Of a stretch of DNA of 9,472 nucleotides, positions 1 through 5,712 are shown in pieces (position 1 is the stretch's first letter; every line of letters begins with the position of its first letter). Where the stretch lies: the NCBI RefSeq assembly GCF_000686805.1, contig NZ_JMLP01000042.1, positions 1-9,472 on the forward strand. Reading direction: 5' to 3'. A program made the translations under genes and the position numbers. The notes beneath the pieces were generated by a model that had not been told where the DNA came from, did not search any database, and was given only the letters and a program-made list of their open reading frames with translations. This stretch comes from Bacillus sp. UNC41MFS5 (GTDB lineage Bacteria > Bacillota > Bacilli > Bacillales_B > DSM-18226).

Positions 1-71
1 ATCTCTTTTCAATTTCAGTTTTAACTGATATTATTCCTATTAAAGCAGTAGGAATAGTGGGTGTTTTTAAA

Positions 72-284
72 ATGTCTTTGTATGAAAAATTACCAAGTGA
101 TTTTTTGATTCAATTTTATTATGAAATGAAGAAAATGATTTCAAAAGGATTAGTTTCTAAAAATATGTACTATGAATTAGGACTAATAATTGCAGCTGCG
201 TCAAGAAGAGGGATACTATTGGATAAGCCAAAAGATTTTGAACAACACATTGTCCACGAATTATTAATGGAATTAAATAACTAG
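72..284 (+). CDS. small conserved-looking Bacillus-type protein of unknown function
   Basis: A 70-residue protein begins at ATG 72 (MSLYEKLPSDFL). An in-frame GTG at 57 would add five residues, and the frame stays open to the window edge, so a longer N-terminus cannot be excluded. ATG 72 is preferred because the natural-looking protein starts there, although the upstream ribosome site is weak (GTGGG at 57-61). The protein is acidic to neutral and probably all-helical, with no signal peptide or membrane segment. The block MYYELGLIIAAASRRGI at about residues 34-50 reads like the conserved core of a small Bacillaceae orphan family; that is an impression, not a search result. A strong palindromic terminator (343-370), belonging to repeat copy A, lies 58 bp downstream. 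The function is not recognised. Confidence 0.6.
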   Translation: MSLYEKLPSDFLIQFYYEMKKMISKGLVSKNMYYELGLIIAAASRRGILLDKPKDFEQHIVHELLMELNN

Positions 285-320
285 TTTTCCACCGTGATTG
301 AATAAAGTTAATCGTAAGAG

Positions 321-414
321 GTCTTCCATTAAACAAACAAAAAAAGCCACTGATAATAATCAGTGGCTTTCTTCAACTAAAGCACCCGATAGTTTAAGTG
401 AAATATTTCACAAT
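321..414. repeat. dispersed palindromic repeat, copy A
   Basis: Copy A of a family present nine times here. The left arm is degenerate (GTCTTCCATTAAAC, compare TTCTTCCACTAACC in copies F and G). The right part is well conserved: AGCACCCGATAGTTTAAGTG, then a small palindrome ending in TTCACAAT. The central hairpin is 343-370. It is the only copy lying between two plus-strand genes. Confidence 0.75.
343..370 (+). terminator. bidirectional intrinsic terminator (central hairpin of copy A)
   Basis: A perfect 12-bp stem, AAAGCCACTGAT with ATCAGTGGCTTT, closes a 4-base AATA loop. It is followed by TTTCTT on the plus strand and preceded by an A-run (338-345) that gives a T-tract on the minus strand. 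On the plus strand it would end transcription of the 70-residue gene. Confidence 0.8.
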
Positions 415-645
415 TTCTAAAATTAATTTTTAGGAAACTCCAGTAAACTATCTTCCCCTGTACAATTAATCTATGTATGATTTGATAGTAGGAATATTTC
501 AGTTTGTAGGGTCTAAACGAAAATGAAATTCGAATTTAGGTCAAATTATTAGTTTTTTTTAAAAGTCCTAATTTTAGAAATCCGGTTGTTTTGTCCAAGC
601 TCACTTAATCCTTTTCCATAGACTAATTAAAAAGGAGATGAGAAA
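415..645. other. non-coding spacer upstream of the TIR-like gene
   Basis: AT-rich spacer with no supportable ORF on either strand. It contains a weak A/T hairpin near 414-440 and a run of eight T near 553-560. The ribosome binding site of the next gene is AAAGGAGATG at 631-640. No -35/-10 pair was convincing, so no promoter is called. Confidence 0.5.
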
Positions 646-1308
646 GTGATGAAATATAAAGGAGAATTACTCACAGATTTCTCAAGAAATTCTAAAAATG
701 AACTTTTAAAGGAAGAAAAAGTATATCAATCATCGGCACACCAAGAGTGTATTGACCGTGCTTATCGTATTCCCATATTTTTAAGTACGACAACTCATTT
801 AAATGACAACCAACTACGGTTTCTAGACCGTCTAATTTTAGAGATTGAGAGTGCTTTACTTTTTCCACGTACATTACCTTTAAGCGAAAGTTATCCCGAA
901 TCCATTTTAACTGATATTCGTCGGTTAGTTTCATCAAGCTATGGAATGTTGGCAGTAAACCTTCGTCGTTTTAAAATTCAAACAGTTGACGTCAATGCAG
1001 GACCCCTTCCACCATCCACTCCTTTCTGGATAGGATCAGTTTATTCACAAGTAGAACCTTCAATGGCTTTTCAATTTGGTCTACCCTTATTATTAGTAAG
1101 GGAAGAAGATACTGACGCAAATAATGGAATTTGGGCAGGAGGAATTGCCCCACTCAACCTATTTATAGTTTGGCATTCTGAAACTCAAACTGTTGATCAA
1201 TTCTTTAACACTCCTGAATGGAAATCAGCCTTTGCAAATTGGAGTGCACAAGTAAGAAATGCTTTTTATATTCAGACAGAGCCTAAGTTCAAGTATAGAT
1301 GTGAATGA
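646..1308 (+). CDS. TIR-like / nucleoside-deoxyribosyltransferase-like fold protein
   Basis: This is a 220-residue soluble protein. The start is GTG 646 with AGGAG 8 bases upstream; ATG 649 is an alternative. Residues 41-50 (RIPIFLSTTT) look like the first strand of a Rossmann-like fold, followed by a helix (LNDNQLRFLDRLILEIESAL) and PRTLP at 74-78. The segment ILTDIRRLVSSSYGMLAV (87-104) follows, and then SQVEPSMAFQFGLPLLLVRE (134-153). This order (strand, IE..L.PRTL, I...I..S.G.L.V, E...A...GLPLL) is typical of TIR-like, SLOG and nucleoside deoxyribosyltransferase relatives. In those families a Glu near the start of the last motif, here Glu137, is often the catalytic or nucleotide-contacting residue. 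A role as a nucleotide or NAD-processing effector is inference. There is no partner gene beside it: upstream is repeat copy A and downstream a convergent SUKH gene. No own terminator is obvious. Confidence 0.55.
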   Translation: MMKYKGELLTDFSRNSKNELLKEEKVYQSSAHQECIDRAYRIPIFLSTTTHLNDNQLRFLDRLILEIESALLFPRTLPLSESYPESILTDIRRLVSSSYGMLAVNLRRFKIQTVDVNAGPLPPSTPFWIGSVYSQVEPSMAFQFGLPLLLVREEDTDANNGIWAGGIAPLNLFIVWHSETQTVDQFFNTPEWKSAFANWSAQVRNAFYIQTEPKFKYRCE

Positions 1309-1452
1309 TAAACTGGTACTTTAGCATCAAGTCGAATATTTTTAATAAGTTGAAAATATACAAGATTTTATTCACCTTAATATATTTTTGGCTTATTTAC
1401 ATAAAAATAGCATTTGCATAAACAGAACTTTTTAGTTTCCAAATACACTTAC

Positions 1453-1507
1453 TTCATCAGCTAACCTGCCCCGTTGAACAACGAAAAAAAGCTGCCTAAG
1501 CAGCAAA
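1453..1507. repeat. dispersed palindromic repeat, copy B (right arm missing)
   Basis: The left arm CTAACCTGCCCCGTTGA is near-consensus and is followed by the A-run and central hairpin. The usual right arm (GCACCCGTTAGTTTAAG) is absent, so the copy is truncated. It lies directly downstream of the minus-strand SUKH gene. Confidence 0.7.
1484..1504 (-). terminator. intrinsic terminator for the SUKH gene (central hairpin of copy B)
   Basis: On the minus strand a GCTGC/GCAGC stem with a 4-base loop is followed by seven T (A-run at 1484-1490). It sits about 60 bp past the stop of the SUKH gene. Confidence 0.75.
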
Positions 1508-1563
1508 ATATATAGTACAGGTTTCCCATATAGCAAAAACTGAGTATATCTTATCTAAAAGTG

Positions 1564-2364
1564 TCAGATATGTTTGGCATAACAGTTTAATTCTTTATCA
1601 TTGCTAAGTATTTCTCGGAGTTTGTCTTTAGTTTCAGAGGACAAAATCTTTTTCCTTTTGAAATGTGTGGCATATAAAGCTCCCATTTCCCTTAGCTGCT
1701 CATCAGATTCATACAAAATTCTAAATAAGGCATTTTCAATGCTTGGAACGTATTCTTTTGGATTTGGATGTTTAATCATATAATTGAAAACAGGGATTAT
1801 AATATCAATTTTATTGGATGCCAAGGAATATGTAATATTTTCAGATGTCCAATTTTTGATAAAATTACGTTTTATTTCTTCCCCATAATTATATTCTTCT
1901 TCCTCTTCGCTACTATCATCTTCTATGTACAATCCTTTTAAAAACATGCTAAAAGATTTTGCTAATACCATAGTTTGTTCTGATTCAGTATCAATATAAA
2001 TAACTTTTGGATTTTTGCTTCCTACTCTATAATCCAACGCTACCCAGTAATGCCCGTCCCCTGATATAAGAACAATGTCGGAAGGCAAATCCCATTCTTT
2101 TATTAAATATTCACTCTCTAAAATACCGTTTTCTTCGCCAATACCCCTTATATGTTCAACTTGAACGTGGTTTTCTGCCCAAACAGTAGGTTTACTGGTG
2201 GGGAATGCATTAAAAGTGATAAAACCGCCGTTCTGCTCTTTCAAAATTTGCAGATACGACTTTGGCAATGTAACTCCTAGTTTTGCCTCAGCATTTTTAA
2301 TTACCTTCTCGGTCAGTGGTTCTAATTTGTAAGATTCAATTTCTTCCTTCCAAAATTTCTCCAT
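1564..2364 (-). CDS. SMI1/KNR4 (SUKH) family protein
   Basis: A 266-residue protein. The start is ATG 2364, with GGAGGAA (2371-2377) six bases upstream; an in-frame GTG at 2385 would place that ribosome site inside the gene and is rejected. The N-terminal half (about 1-147) has the SUKH pattern: a helix, then LPKSYLQILKEQNGG (33-47), a strand-rich middle, ISGDGHYWVALDYR (100-113), IYID (123-126), and a closing FSMFLKGLY. An acidic linker of consecutive Glu residues (153-157) follows, then a helical C-terminal region of about 100 residues that I do not recognise. SUKH domains often act as immunity proteins against secreted or contact-dependent toxins, but many Bacillus copies are orphans, and no toxin gene is visible here. 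The gene appears monocistronic, ended by the hairpin in copy B. The domain call is fairly sure; the role is not. Confidence 0.8.
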   Translation of the reverse strand: MEKFWKEEIESYKLEPLTEKVIKNAEAKLGVTLPKSYLQILKEQNGGFITFNAFPTSKPTVWAENHVQVEHIRGIGEENGILESEYLIKEWDLPSDIVLISGDGHYWVALDYRVGSKNPKVIYIDTESEQTMVLAKSFSMFLKGLYIEDDSSEEEEEYNYGEEIKRNFIKNWTSENITYSLASNKIDIIIPVFNYMIKHPNPKEYVPSIENALFRILYESDEQLREMGALYATHFKRKKILSSETKDKLREILSNDKELNCYAKHI

Positions 2365-2440
2365 TGATATTTCCTCCACAAACACTGATGTTTTTTAAGT
2401 ATTCTCCATCAACCTTATTCGACATTGTAGAACCATTTCC

Positions 2441-2535
2441 TTCTTAAACTAACCTGCTCCGTTACTTCAATAAGAAATAGCGATCCTTCGTTATTGAAGC
2501 ATCGCACCTGTTAGCTTAAGTACATTTCTCACAAT
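2441..2535. repeat. dispersed palindromic repeat, copy C (complete)
   Basis: A complete copy. Outer arms CTTAAACTAAC (2443-2453) and GTTAGCTTAAG (2510-2520) are complementary at 10 of 11 positions. The inner stem CTTCAATAA (2465-2473) pairs with TTATTGAAG (2491-2499). GCGAT (2480-2484) can pair with ATCGC (2501-2505), which crosses the inner stem. It lies about 45 bp downstream of the 57-residue minus-strand gene and presumably supplies its transcript end. Confidence 0.8.
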
Positions 2536-2580
2536 TTTGCGTGGAGTACCGTTCAACTATATTTATTTTAGATTTATTTT

Positions 2581-2754
2581 TTACTTTTTTCTCCTTATGA
2601 TGCTGTTCACTAAATTTTGTGTTGCATCCTGTCCAGTTTCTGATGCATTTTCAACGGCAGTCTGTACATAACGTGTTGCTGAATGGTTTAGATTGTTAAA
2701 CACTTGCATCTTGTTTTCAACTACATTATCTGGATGTTGGTCATGTTTTGCCAT
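2581..2754 (-). CDS. 57-residue protein, possible small spore protein
   Basis: This is a short ORF with a strong start: ATG 2754 is preceded by AGGAGG eight bases away. The product begins MAKHDQHPDN, continues as a polar, amphipathic helix rich in Asn, Gln and Thr, and ends in the basic tail IIRRKK. There is no membrane segment and no cysteine. The first residues resemble the start of Tlp-type small acid-soluble spore proteins, but the remainder does not clearly follow that family and it is shorter than Tlp, so no name is given. A possible sporulation-type promoter lies at 2788-2815. Downstream on the minus strand is repeat copy C. That it is a gene is well supported; a spore role is inference. 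Confidence 0.65.
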   Translation of the reverse strand: MAKHDQHPDNVVENKMQVFNNLNHSATRYVQTAVENASETGQDATQNLVNSIIRRKK

Positions 2755-2787
2755 TATTATTACCTCCTAGTTATCATTCGAAGTATA

Positions 2788-2815
2788 TAGTGTGGATTAT
2801 GTCAATGAAATATAC
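2788..2815 (-). promoter_or_regulatory. possible forespore sigma-G/F-type promoter
   Basis: On the minus strand, GTATA (2811-2815) fits the -35 pattern GHATR and CACACTA (2788-2794) is one base from CATACTA. They are separated by 16 bases, slightly shorter than usual. The start codon of the 57-residue gene lies 33 bases past the -10. A TTGACA also occurs here but has no -10 at the right distance. Confidence 0.3.
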
Positions 2816-2848
2816 CAGTTTTAGCTTTTTAAGTTGTAGAAGAAGTTC

Positions 2849-2954
2849 TCCTTCTTCAACCTGCCACGTTAACACAATAAGAAAAAGCCGCCTATGTATG
2901 GTAGCTGAATCTTGAACTCTTGCACCCGTTACTTTAAGTGAATCAATTCACAAT
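2849..2954. repeat. dispersed palindromic repeat, copy D (complete, decayed centre)
   Basis: Left arm CTTCAACCTGCCACGTTAA; right arm GCACCCGTTACTTTAAGTG, followed by a palindrome (GTGAAT, CA, ATTCAC) and AAT. The central hairpin is imperfect: AGC..CC with GG..GCT around TATGTAT, followed by five T on the minus strand. A further 7-bp stem GAAGAAG/CTTCTTC (2839-2857) overlaps the left edge. It is downstream of the minus-strand membrane-protein gene. Confidence 0.75.
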
Positions 2955-3029
2955 CCATTAGACTTGACTTAGTTCACTTAGTAAAAAAATGGACTGTTAT
3001 CATAAACTTTGTTATGTAAAGAAATTTAA

Positions 3030-3057
3030 AAATAAAAACCTTCGTAATTGAAGGTTT
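3030..3057 (-). terminator. intrinsic terminator of the membrane-protein gene
   Basis: On the minus strand an 8-bp perfect stem AAACCTTC/GAAGGTTT (3036-3057) with a 6-base loop is followed by TTATTT. The stem overlaps the stop codon of the gene by two bases. Confidence 0.75.
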
Positions 3058-3541
3058 ATCGAAACCACTTCTTTTTAAAAATGGTTTTCTTAATGGGGGT
3101 AGGTTCAGTTATATATTGAAAAGTATATAAGATTAAAGCTCTGACGAAATCTATTAACAGGTATTTGAATTTTGATAAATTTTCTAAATTGAATATCCGA
3201 AAATCTTTTACATATTTCAATCCTCCAAAGATAAAGGACGTATGAAGAATAGTATTTGTAATCAGATATAACGGAAATTTACCAAAAGTCATTTTTAACA
3301 CCCAAAGGCTAGTGACAAGGTATGGACCGAAATTCATAAAATTCATGCTGTTAAAAGGTCCAATACCATTATAAAATTTCCACCAATTTTTCTTTTCACC
3401 ATAAAAATCTAAAGCTTTAGTGAATGTACACATAAAAATGGCAGTGGGCAGAAATCTTTTAAATGCTTTACTACCCAGTAAAGGTACCGTTAACCAAGGC
3501 AGAACCAGTAAAGAAAGCAATAACAATTTTTGATTTTTCAT
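3056..3541 (-). CDS. small multi-pass membrane protein of unknown function
   Basis: A 161-residue protein with probable membrane segments at about 5-23, 28-45, 69-86, 89-107 and 126-145, and a basic C-terminal tail (KKTIFKKKWFR). The N-terminus MKNQKLLLLSLLVLPWLTVPLLG, then KAFKRFLP, then a WW pair near residue 53, resembles an uncharacterised Bacillus membrane-protein family that I know only as hypothetical. No catalytic or transport motif is visible. The start at 3541 has only a modest ribosome site (GGGTGAT), but a plausible sigma-A promoter lies just upstream at 3567-3595. The gene is monocistronic, closed by a terminator overlapping its stop and then by repeat copy D. Confidence 0.7.
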   Translation of the reverse strand: MKNQKLLLLSLLVLPWLTVPLLGSKAFKRFLPTAIFMCTFTKALDFYGEKKNWWKFYNGIGPFNSMNFMNFGPYLVTSLWVLKMTFGKFPLYLITNTILHTSFIFGGLKYVKDFRIFNLENLSKFKYLLIDFVRALILYTFQYITEPTPIKKTIFKKKWFR

Positions 3542-3566
3542 TTATATCACCCAGAGGATATTTGTT

Positions 3567-3595
3567 TTATCAGATTTTAGCTTATTCTTTAACAA
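3567..3595 (-). promoter_or_regulatory. putative sigma-A promoter of the membrane-protein gene
   Basis: On the minus strand TTGTTA (3590-3595) and TGATAA (3567-3572) are separated by exactly 17 bases. The start codon is about 25 bases past the -10, giving a short leader. Confidence 0.45.
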
Positions 3596-3640
3596 AAGTT
3601 CCTGCTTTATACAATCCCCACATTCTTCACAATTCGTTTT

Positions 3641-3763
3641 TCTTTCTTAAACTAACCTGCCATTAAGCACATAAGAAAACGGGATCGCCACAGCCATCCC
3701 ATCTTTAACATATGCACCCGTTAGTTGAACAAGTACCTTCTTTTCTATTGCATATAATGTTCG
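3641..3763. repeat. dispersed palindromic repeat, copy E (complete, extended)
   Basis: Left arm CTTAAACTAACCTGCCATTA; right arm GCACCCGTTAGTTGAAC. The central stem is GGGAT/ATCCC (3681-3700) with an additional GC/GC pair. Beyond the right arm it shares a tail with copy F (TTCTTTTCTATTGCA, then TAATGTTCG). It lies downstream of the zinc-ribbon gene on the minus strand. Confidence 0.8.
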
Positions 3764-3794
3764 AAATATAATACCTAATCCTCCTCTAATCCCA

Positions 3795-4037
3795 TTATTT
3801 AGAATCATTAACAGGAGTAAACTCTCTTTTACAATCTGGACATTTTCCCAAGTAACTCTTTTGGTCAGCATTAACATAAAATCTAAATTGATTCCCCTTT
3901 TCACAATGTGTACATTTCCAGTACCCTTGTATATATCCACTTGTTATTTCGGGGCTGTCACAATCGACAGAATACACAAGATAAGGTTTATCTGGTGCAT
4001 AATGCGGTTTGTACATAAATGGTTTTAATTGGACCAT
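3795..4037 (-). CDS. small four-cysteine zinc-ribbon-like protein
   Basis: An 80-residue protein starting at ATG 4037 with a strong AAAGGAGG site upstream. Two CxxC knuckles, CTHC at 42-45 and CPDC at 66-69, are 20 residues apart, which is the spacing of a treble-clef or zinc-ribbon site. The N-terminal 40 residues are aromatic-rich (YKPHYAPDKPYLVYSVDCD). There is no membrane segment and no known enzyme motif, so a metal-binding or nucleic-acid-binding role is only inference. A decayed ORF (4070-4240) ends 32 bases upstream, so the pair was probably one transcript. Repeat copy E follows the stop and would provide termination. Confidence 0.7.
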   Translation of the reverse strand: MVQLKPFMYKPHYAPDKPYLVYSVDCDSPEITSGYIQGYWKCTHCEKGNQFRFYVNADQKSYLGKCPDCKREFTPVNDSK

Positions 4038-4069
4038 TATTTTTTCCTCCTTTTAGTGAATAGTTTGGG

Positions 4070-4240
4070 TCATTGCTTCATTTTATTTATATTTATATAT
4101 TCTACATTTGTAATACCCAAATTTTCACAGTGATACTCATAATTAAAACAATTGTTTGTCACTTTTGCATTTGGGGCTATTGGATAAATAATCGCATAAT
4201 TCACACTTTCATAATATGGGTCAAATGCTACATAAAAAGA
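4070..4240 (-). pseudogene. degraded small ORF with early in-frame stop
   Basis: Read on the minus strand, ATG 4252 gives M-K-L then TAA (4241-4243). The frame then continues uninterrupted for 56 codons to TGA at 4070, beginning SFYVAFDPYYESVNYAIIYP and containing two Cys and the block NYEYHCENLGITNVEYIN. The protein-like composition, with Tyr, Asn and Ile in alternation and a coherent reading frame, suggests a formerly coding segment. No start codon with a ribosome site follows the stop. The 5' end abuts repeat copy F, which may have truncated it, leaving a chance ATG. Possibly the first gene of a pair with the zinc-ribbon gene. The family is not recognised. Confidence 0.4.
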
Positions 4241-4256
4241 TTATAATTTCATCACT

Positions 4257-4378
4257 GTTCTTCCACTAACCTGCCCCTTTAGTTGAATAAGAAATGGGAT
4301 CGCCACAGCAATCCCAACTTGAAGTAACGCACCCGTTCGTTGACCAAGCTCCTTTTCTTCTATTGCACATTATGTTCG
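4257..4378. repeat. dispersed palindromic repeat, copy F (complete, extended)
   Basis: Left arm TTCTTCCACTAACCTGCCCC; right arm GCACCCGTTCGTTGACCAAG. The central stem GGGAT/ATCCC is at 4296-4315. The central GGGATCGCCACAGC block and the right-hand tail match copy E closely, so E and F are the most closely related pair. It lies directly downstream of the 48-residue minus-strand gene. Confidence 0.8.
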
Positions 4379-4390
4379 TTTTGTTCACTT

Positions 4391-4537
4391 TTATTTAGCC
4401 TTTAATCGTTTTAATTTTCTTTTATGGGTTCTTATAGCTGTTTTCGTATCTTTTATACTTGTTGTAACCACTCCATTGCTTTCTACTACCACCAAATTAT
4501 CAATTCCGCCTTGATAGTTTTTATAGGAAATATACAT
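4391..4537 (-). CDS. 48-residue basic protein of unknown function
   Basis: A short ORF starting at ATG 4537 with GGAAGGA eight to ten bases upstream. The product starts MYISYKNYQGG, has a beta-like middle (NLVVVESNGVVTTS) and ends in a strongly basic helix (TAIRTHKRKLKRLKAK). About a quarter of its residues are Lys or Arg, all net charge being at the C-terminus, which suggests nucleic-acid or phosphate binding by inference only. There is no membrane segment and no cysteine. The stop is 13 bp from repeat copy F, the usual arrangement in this window. The plus-strand ORF covering the same bases is rich in Phe, Tyr and Cys and has no ribosome site, so it is taken as a shadow. Confidence 0.6.
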   Translation of the reverse strand: MYISYKNYQGGIDNLVVVESNGVVTTSIKDTKTAIRTHKRKLKRLKAK

Positions 4538-4749
4538 AAATATCATCCTTCCATTATGAATAATATTTGTCTTTACTTAATTTATTTTTTTCGGGTATTA
4601 CATCCGGTTACTTACGATAATTCTAGCCTTTATTTTTTTAGTTGAGATTAAAAAGTCGTAAAGTTTTCTTTAATTATTGCCGAATAGACCACTCTAAAAT
4701 GTGCTTAATAGTTGCAAATTACGACATTAAAAAATTATATTCTCCTCCT
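4538..4749. other. AT-rich non-coding spacer
   Basis: No supportable gene. A good minus-strand GGAGGAG site (near 4742-4748) faces leftward, but the nearest ATG is 15 bases away and is followed at once by TCG TAA. It looks like the orphan leader of a lost gene. No hairpin with a T-tract was found. Confidence 0.4.
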
Positions 4750-4788
4750 GTTCTTCCACTAAGCTGCCCGTTACTTTAAGCATATAAA
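4750..4788. repeat. dispersed palindromic repeat, copy G (left part only)
   Basis: The left arm TTCTTCCACTAAGCTGCCCG plus TTACTTTAAGCATATAA is recognisable. The match then stops at about 4788, and the more GC-rich block containing the YuiD gene begins. The central hairpin and right arm are missing. Confidence 0.65.
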
Positions 4789-4860
4789 AATCAAAATTGG
4801 GTATCAAAAAGATATATGCAGGATAGGGGTTGACTGATCTGTGGAATGGAGGAGTTGCTC

Positions 4861-5364
4861 ATGGAAAAGATGAATCGAGGAATTTTGACGGCGCTGTCGG
4901 CGATCGGCATAGCGCAAGGACTTAAAATTATAACTCACAAGAAGTTGACGGGAGATTGGGACTTGAAGCAGGCTTTCACAACGGGAGGTATGCCTAGTTC
5001 GCACTCCGCGGGTGTAGCAGCTCTAGCTTCCTATGTGGCGGCGAATAAAGGATGGCGACATACTGAGACATCTCTTGCAACAGTGTTTGGCGTGATTGTG
5101 ATGTATGATGCTCAGGGAATTCGTCGCCATACAGGCGAAATTGCGCAGCTCGTGAACGATCTTGAAGATAATCTAGTGAAATTTTCGGGTGAATTTCCTA
5201 GCTTTGAGTATGTGGAGCGAGAGAAAGAACTGAAGGAAATTCTCGGTCATCAGCCGGTGGAAGTAGGAGCTGGTGCGTTGCTTGGCATTGTGCTTGGTCT
5301 TATTTCGGCGAAAATCGAGGATGGTAAGCAAATGAAACACGAAGAGCTGGAATTAGAAGTATAA
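4861..5364 (+). CDS. yuiD: YuiD-type divergent PAP2 (DUF212) family membrane protein
   Basis: A 167-residue protein in the size range of this family (about 160). The start is ATG 4861, with GGAGGAG (4848-4854) six bases upstream; the ATG at 4846 overlaps that ribosome site and is rejected. Family hallmarks are GGMPSSHSA (42-50), YDAQGIRRHTG (82-92) and KEILGHQPVEV (125-135). These correspond to the phosphatase-like motifs of acid phosphatase/vanadium haloperoxidase-related proteins. Hydrophobic segments lie at about 7-22, 50-62, 73-83 and 136-149, consistent with an integral membrane protein. The substrate is unknown. Its GC content is visibly above the surrounding small genes, as expected of a core gene in a rearranged region. 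It is transcribed alone, convergent with the DJ-1 gene, and ends before a strong bidirectional terminator at 5484-5513. Confidence 0.88.
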   Translation: MEKMNRGILTALSAIGIAQGLKIITHKKLTGDWDLKQAFTTGGMPSSHSAGVAALASYVAANKGWRHTETSLATVFGVIVMYDAQGIRRHTGEIAQLVNDLEDNLVKFSGEFPSFEYVEREKELKEILGHQPVEVGAGALLGIVLGLISAKIEDGKQMKHEELELEV

Positions 5365-5483
5365 ATCATTCCAATATGCTTTTTTAATATTAAATGAGTC
5401 CTATTGCGACACTGTGTTGTAATTGAGTTTATGGGAAATTTGGAAATAACTCTGAACAACATGAATACACATGTAGAAATTGA

Positions 5484-5513
5484 AAAAGCCTTCCTAACGT
5501 TAGGAGGGCTTTT
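5484..5513 (+). terminator. bidirectional intrinsic terminator downstream of yuiD
   Basis: A 15-bp palindromic stem (AAAAGCCTTCCTAAC with GTTAGGAGGGCTTTT, one T-G pair) has A and T runs at its two ends. It separates the convergent yuiD and DJ-1 genes and lies about 120 bp after the yuiD stop. Confidence 0.8.
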
Positions 5514-5685
5514 ATGCTGTCCAATGCTCAGAAGAAGGTATTCGCAAGAATCCCTTCTTTGTAAGGTCGCGATACTTCAAGACTCCTTTTAGCTTTGGCA
5601 GAATAGCGGAGTTGACGGAATTTCAGGTCACCCTGGTTCGTTAATTTACTATAATGATAGATATCTGACGTTAATGGTGAGAATG
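5514..5685. other. non-coding spacer with a GCAA-loop hairpin
   Basis: Positions 5532-5559 form a hairpin: AAGAAGG, a T-C mismatch, ATTC, loop GCAA, GAAT, CCTTCTT. It is followed by TTTG and is a possible second plus-strand terminator. The rest (5560-5685) is more GC-rich and has no supportable gene. Confidence 0.5.
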
Positions 5686-5707
5686 GAAAAAACCGCCCGA
5701 AGTCGGT
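5686..5707 (-). terminator. intrinsic terminator of the DJ-1/PfpI gene
   Basis: On the minus strand ACCGAC, loop TTCG, GGCGGT (one A-G mismatch) is followed by six T. It ends the DJ-1 gene within 30 bp of its stop. Confidence 0.75.
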
Positions 5708-5712
5708 AGTGA

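Noticed and set aside
692..937. 81-codon minus-strand ORF inside the TIR-like gene
   Set aside because: Antisense shadow: no ribosome site, and the plus-strand frame has clear protein motifs.
1564..2364. Toxin-immunity pair for the SUKH gene
   Set aside because: No polymorphic toxin, secretion signal or toxin fragment is adjacent; the neighbours are a TIR-like gene and a small helical protein.
2770..2815. Sigma-A promoter based on TTGACA on the minus strand upstream of the 57-residue gene
   Set aside because: The only TATAAT-like sequence is about 10 bases away, too close for a -35/-10 pair.
3647..3940. 97-codon minus-strand ORF overlapping the zinc-ribbon gene
   Set aside because: It runs through repeat copy E and lacks a ribosome site; the other frame has a strong GGAGG start and two CxxC motifs.
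4424..4645. 73-codon plus-strand ORF rich in Phe, Tyr and Cys
   Set aside because: Mirror of the 48-residue minus-strand gene; no ribosome site and low-complexity composition.
5250..5592. ORFs on both strands overlapping the end of yuiD and its terminator
   Set aside because: They cross the strong terminator at 5484-5513 or lie antisense to yuiD, with no start signals.
5575..5636. Plus-strand frame ending near 5636 as a gene remnant
   Set aside because: About 20 codons only, without recognisable motif; cannot be told from chance.
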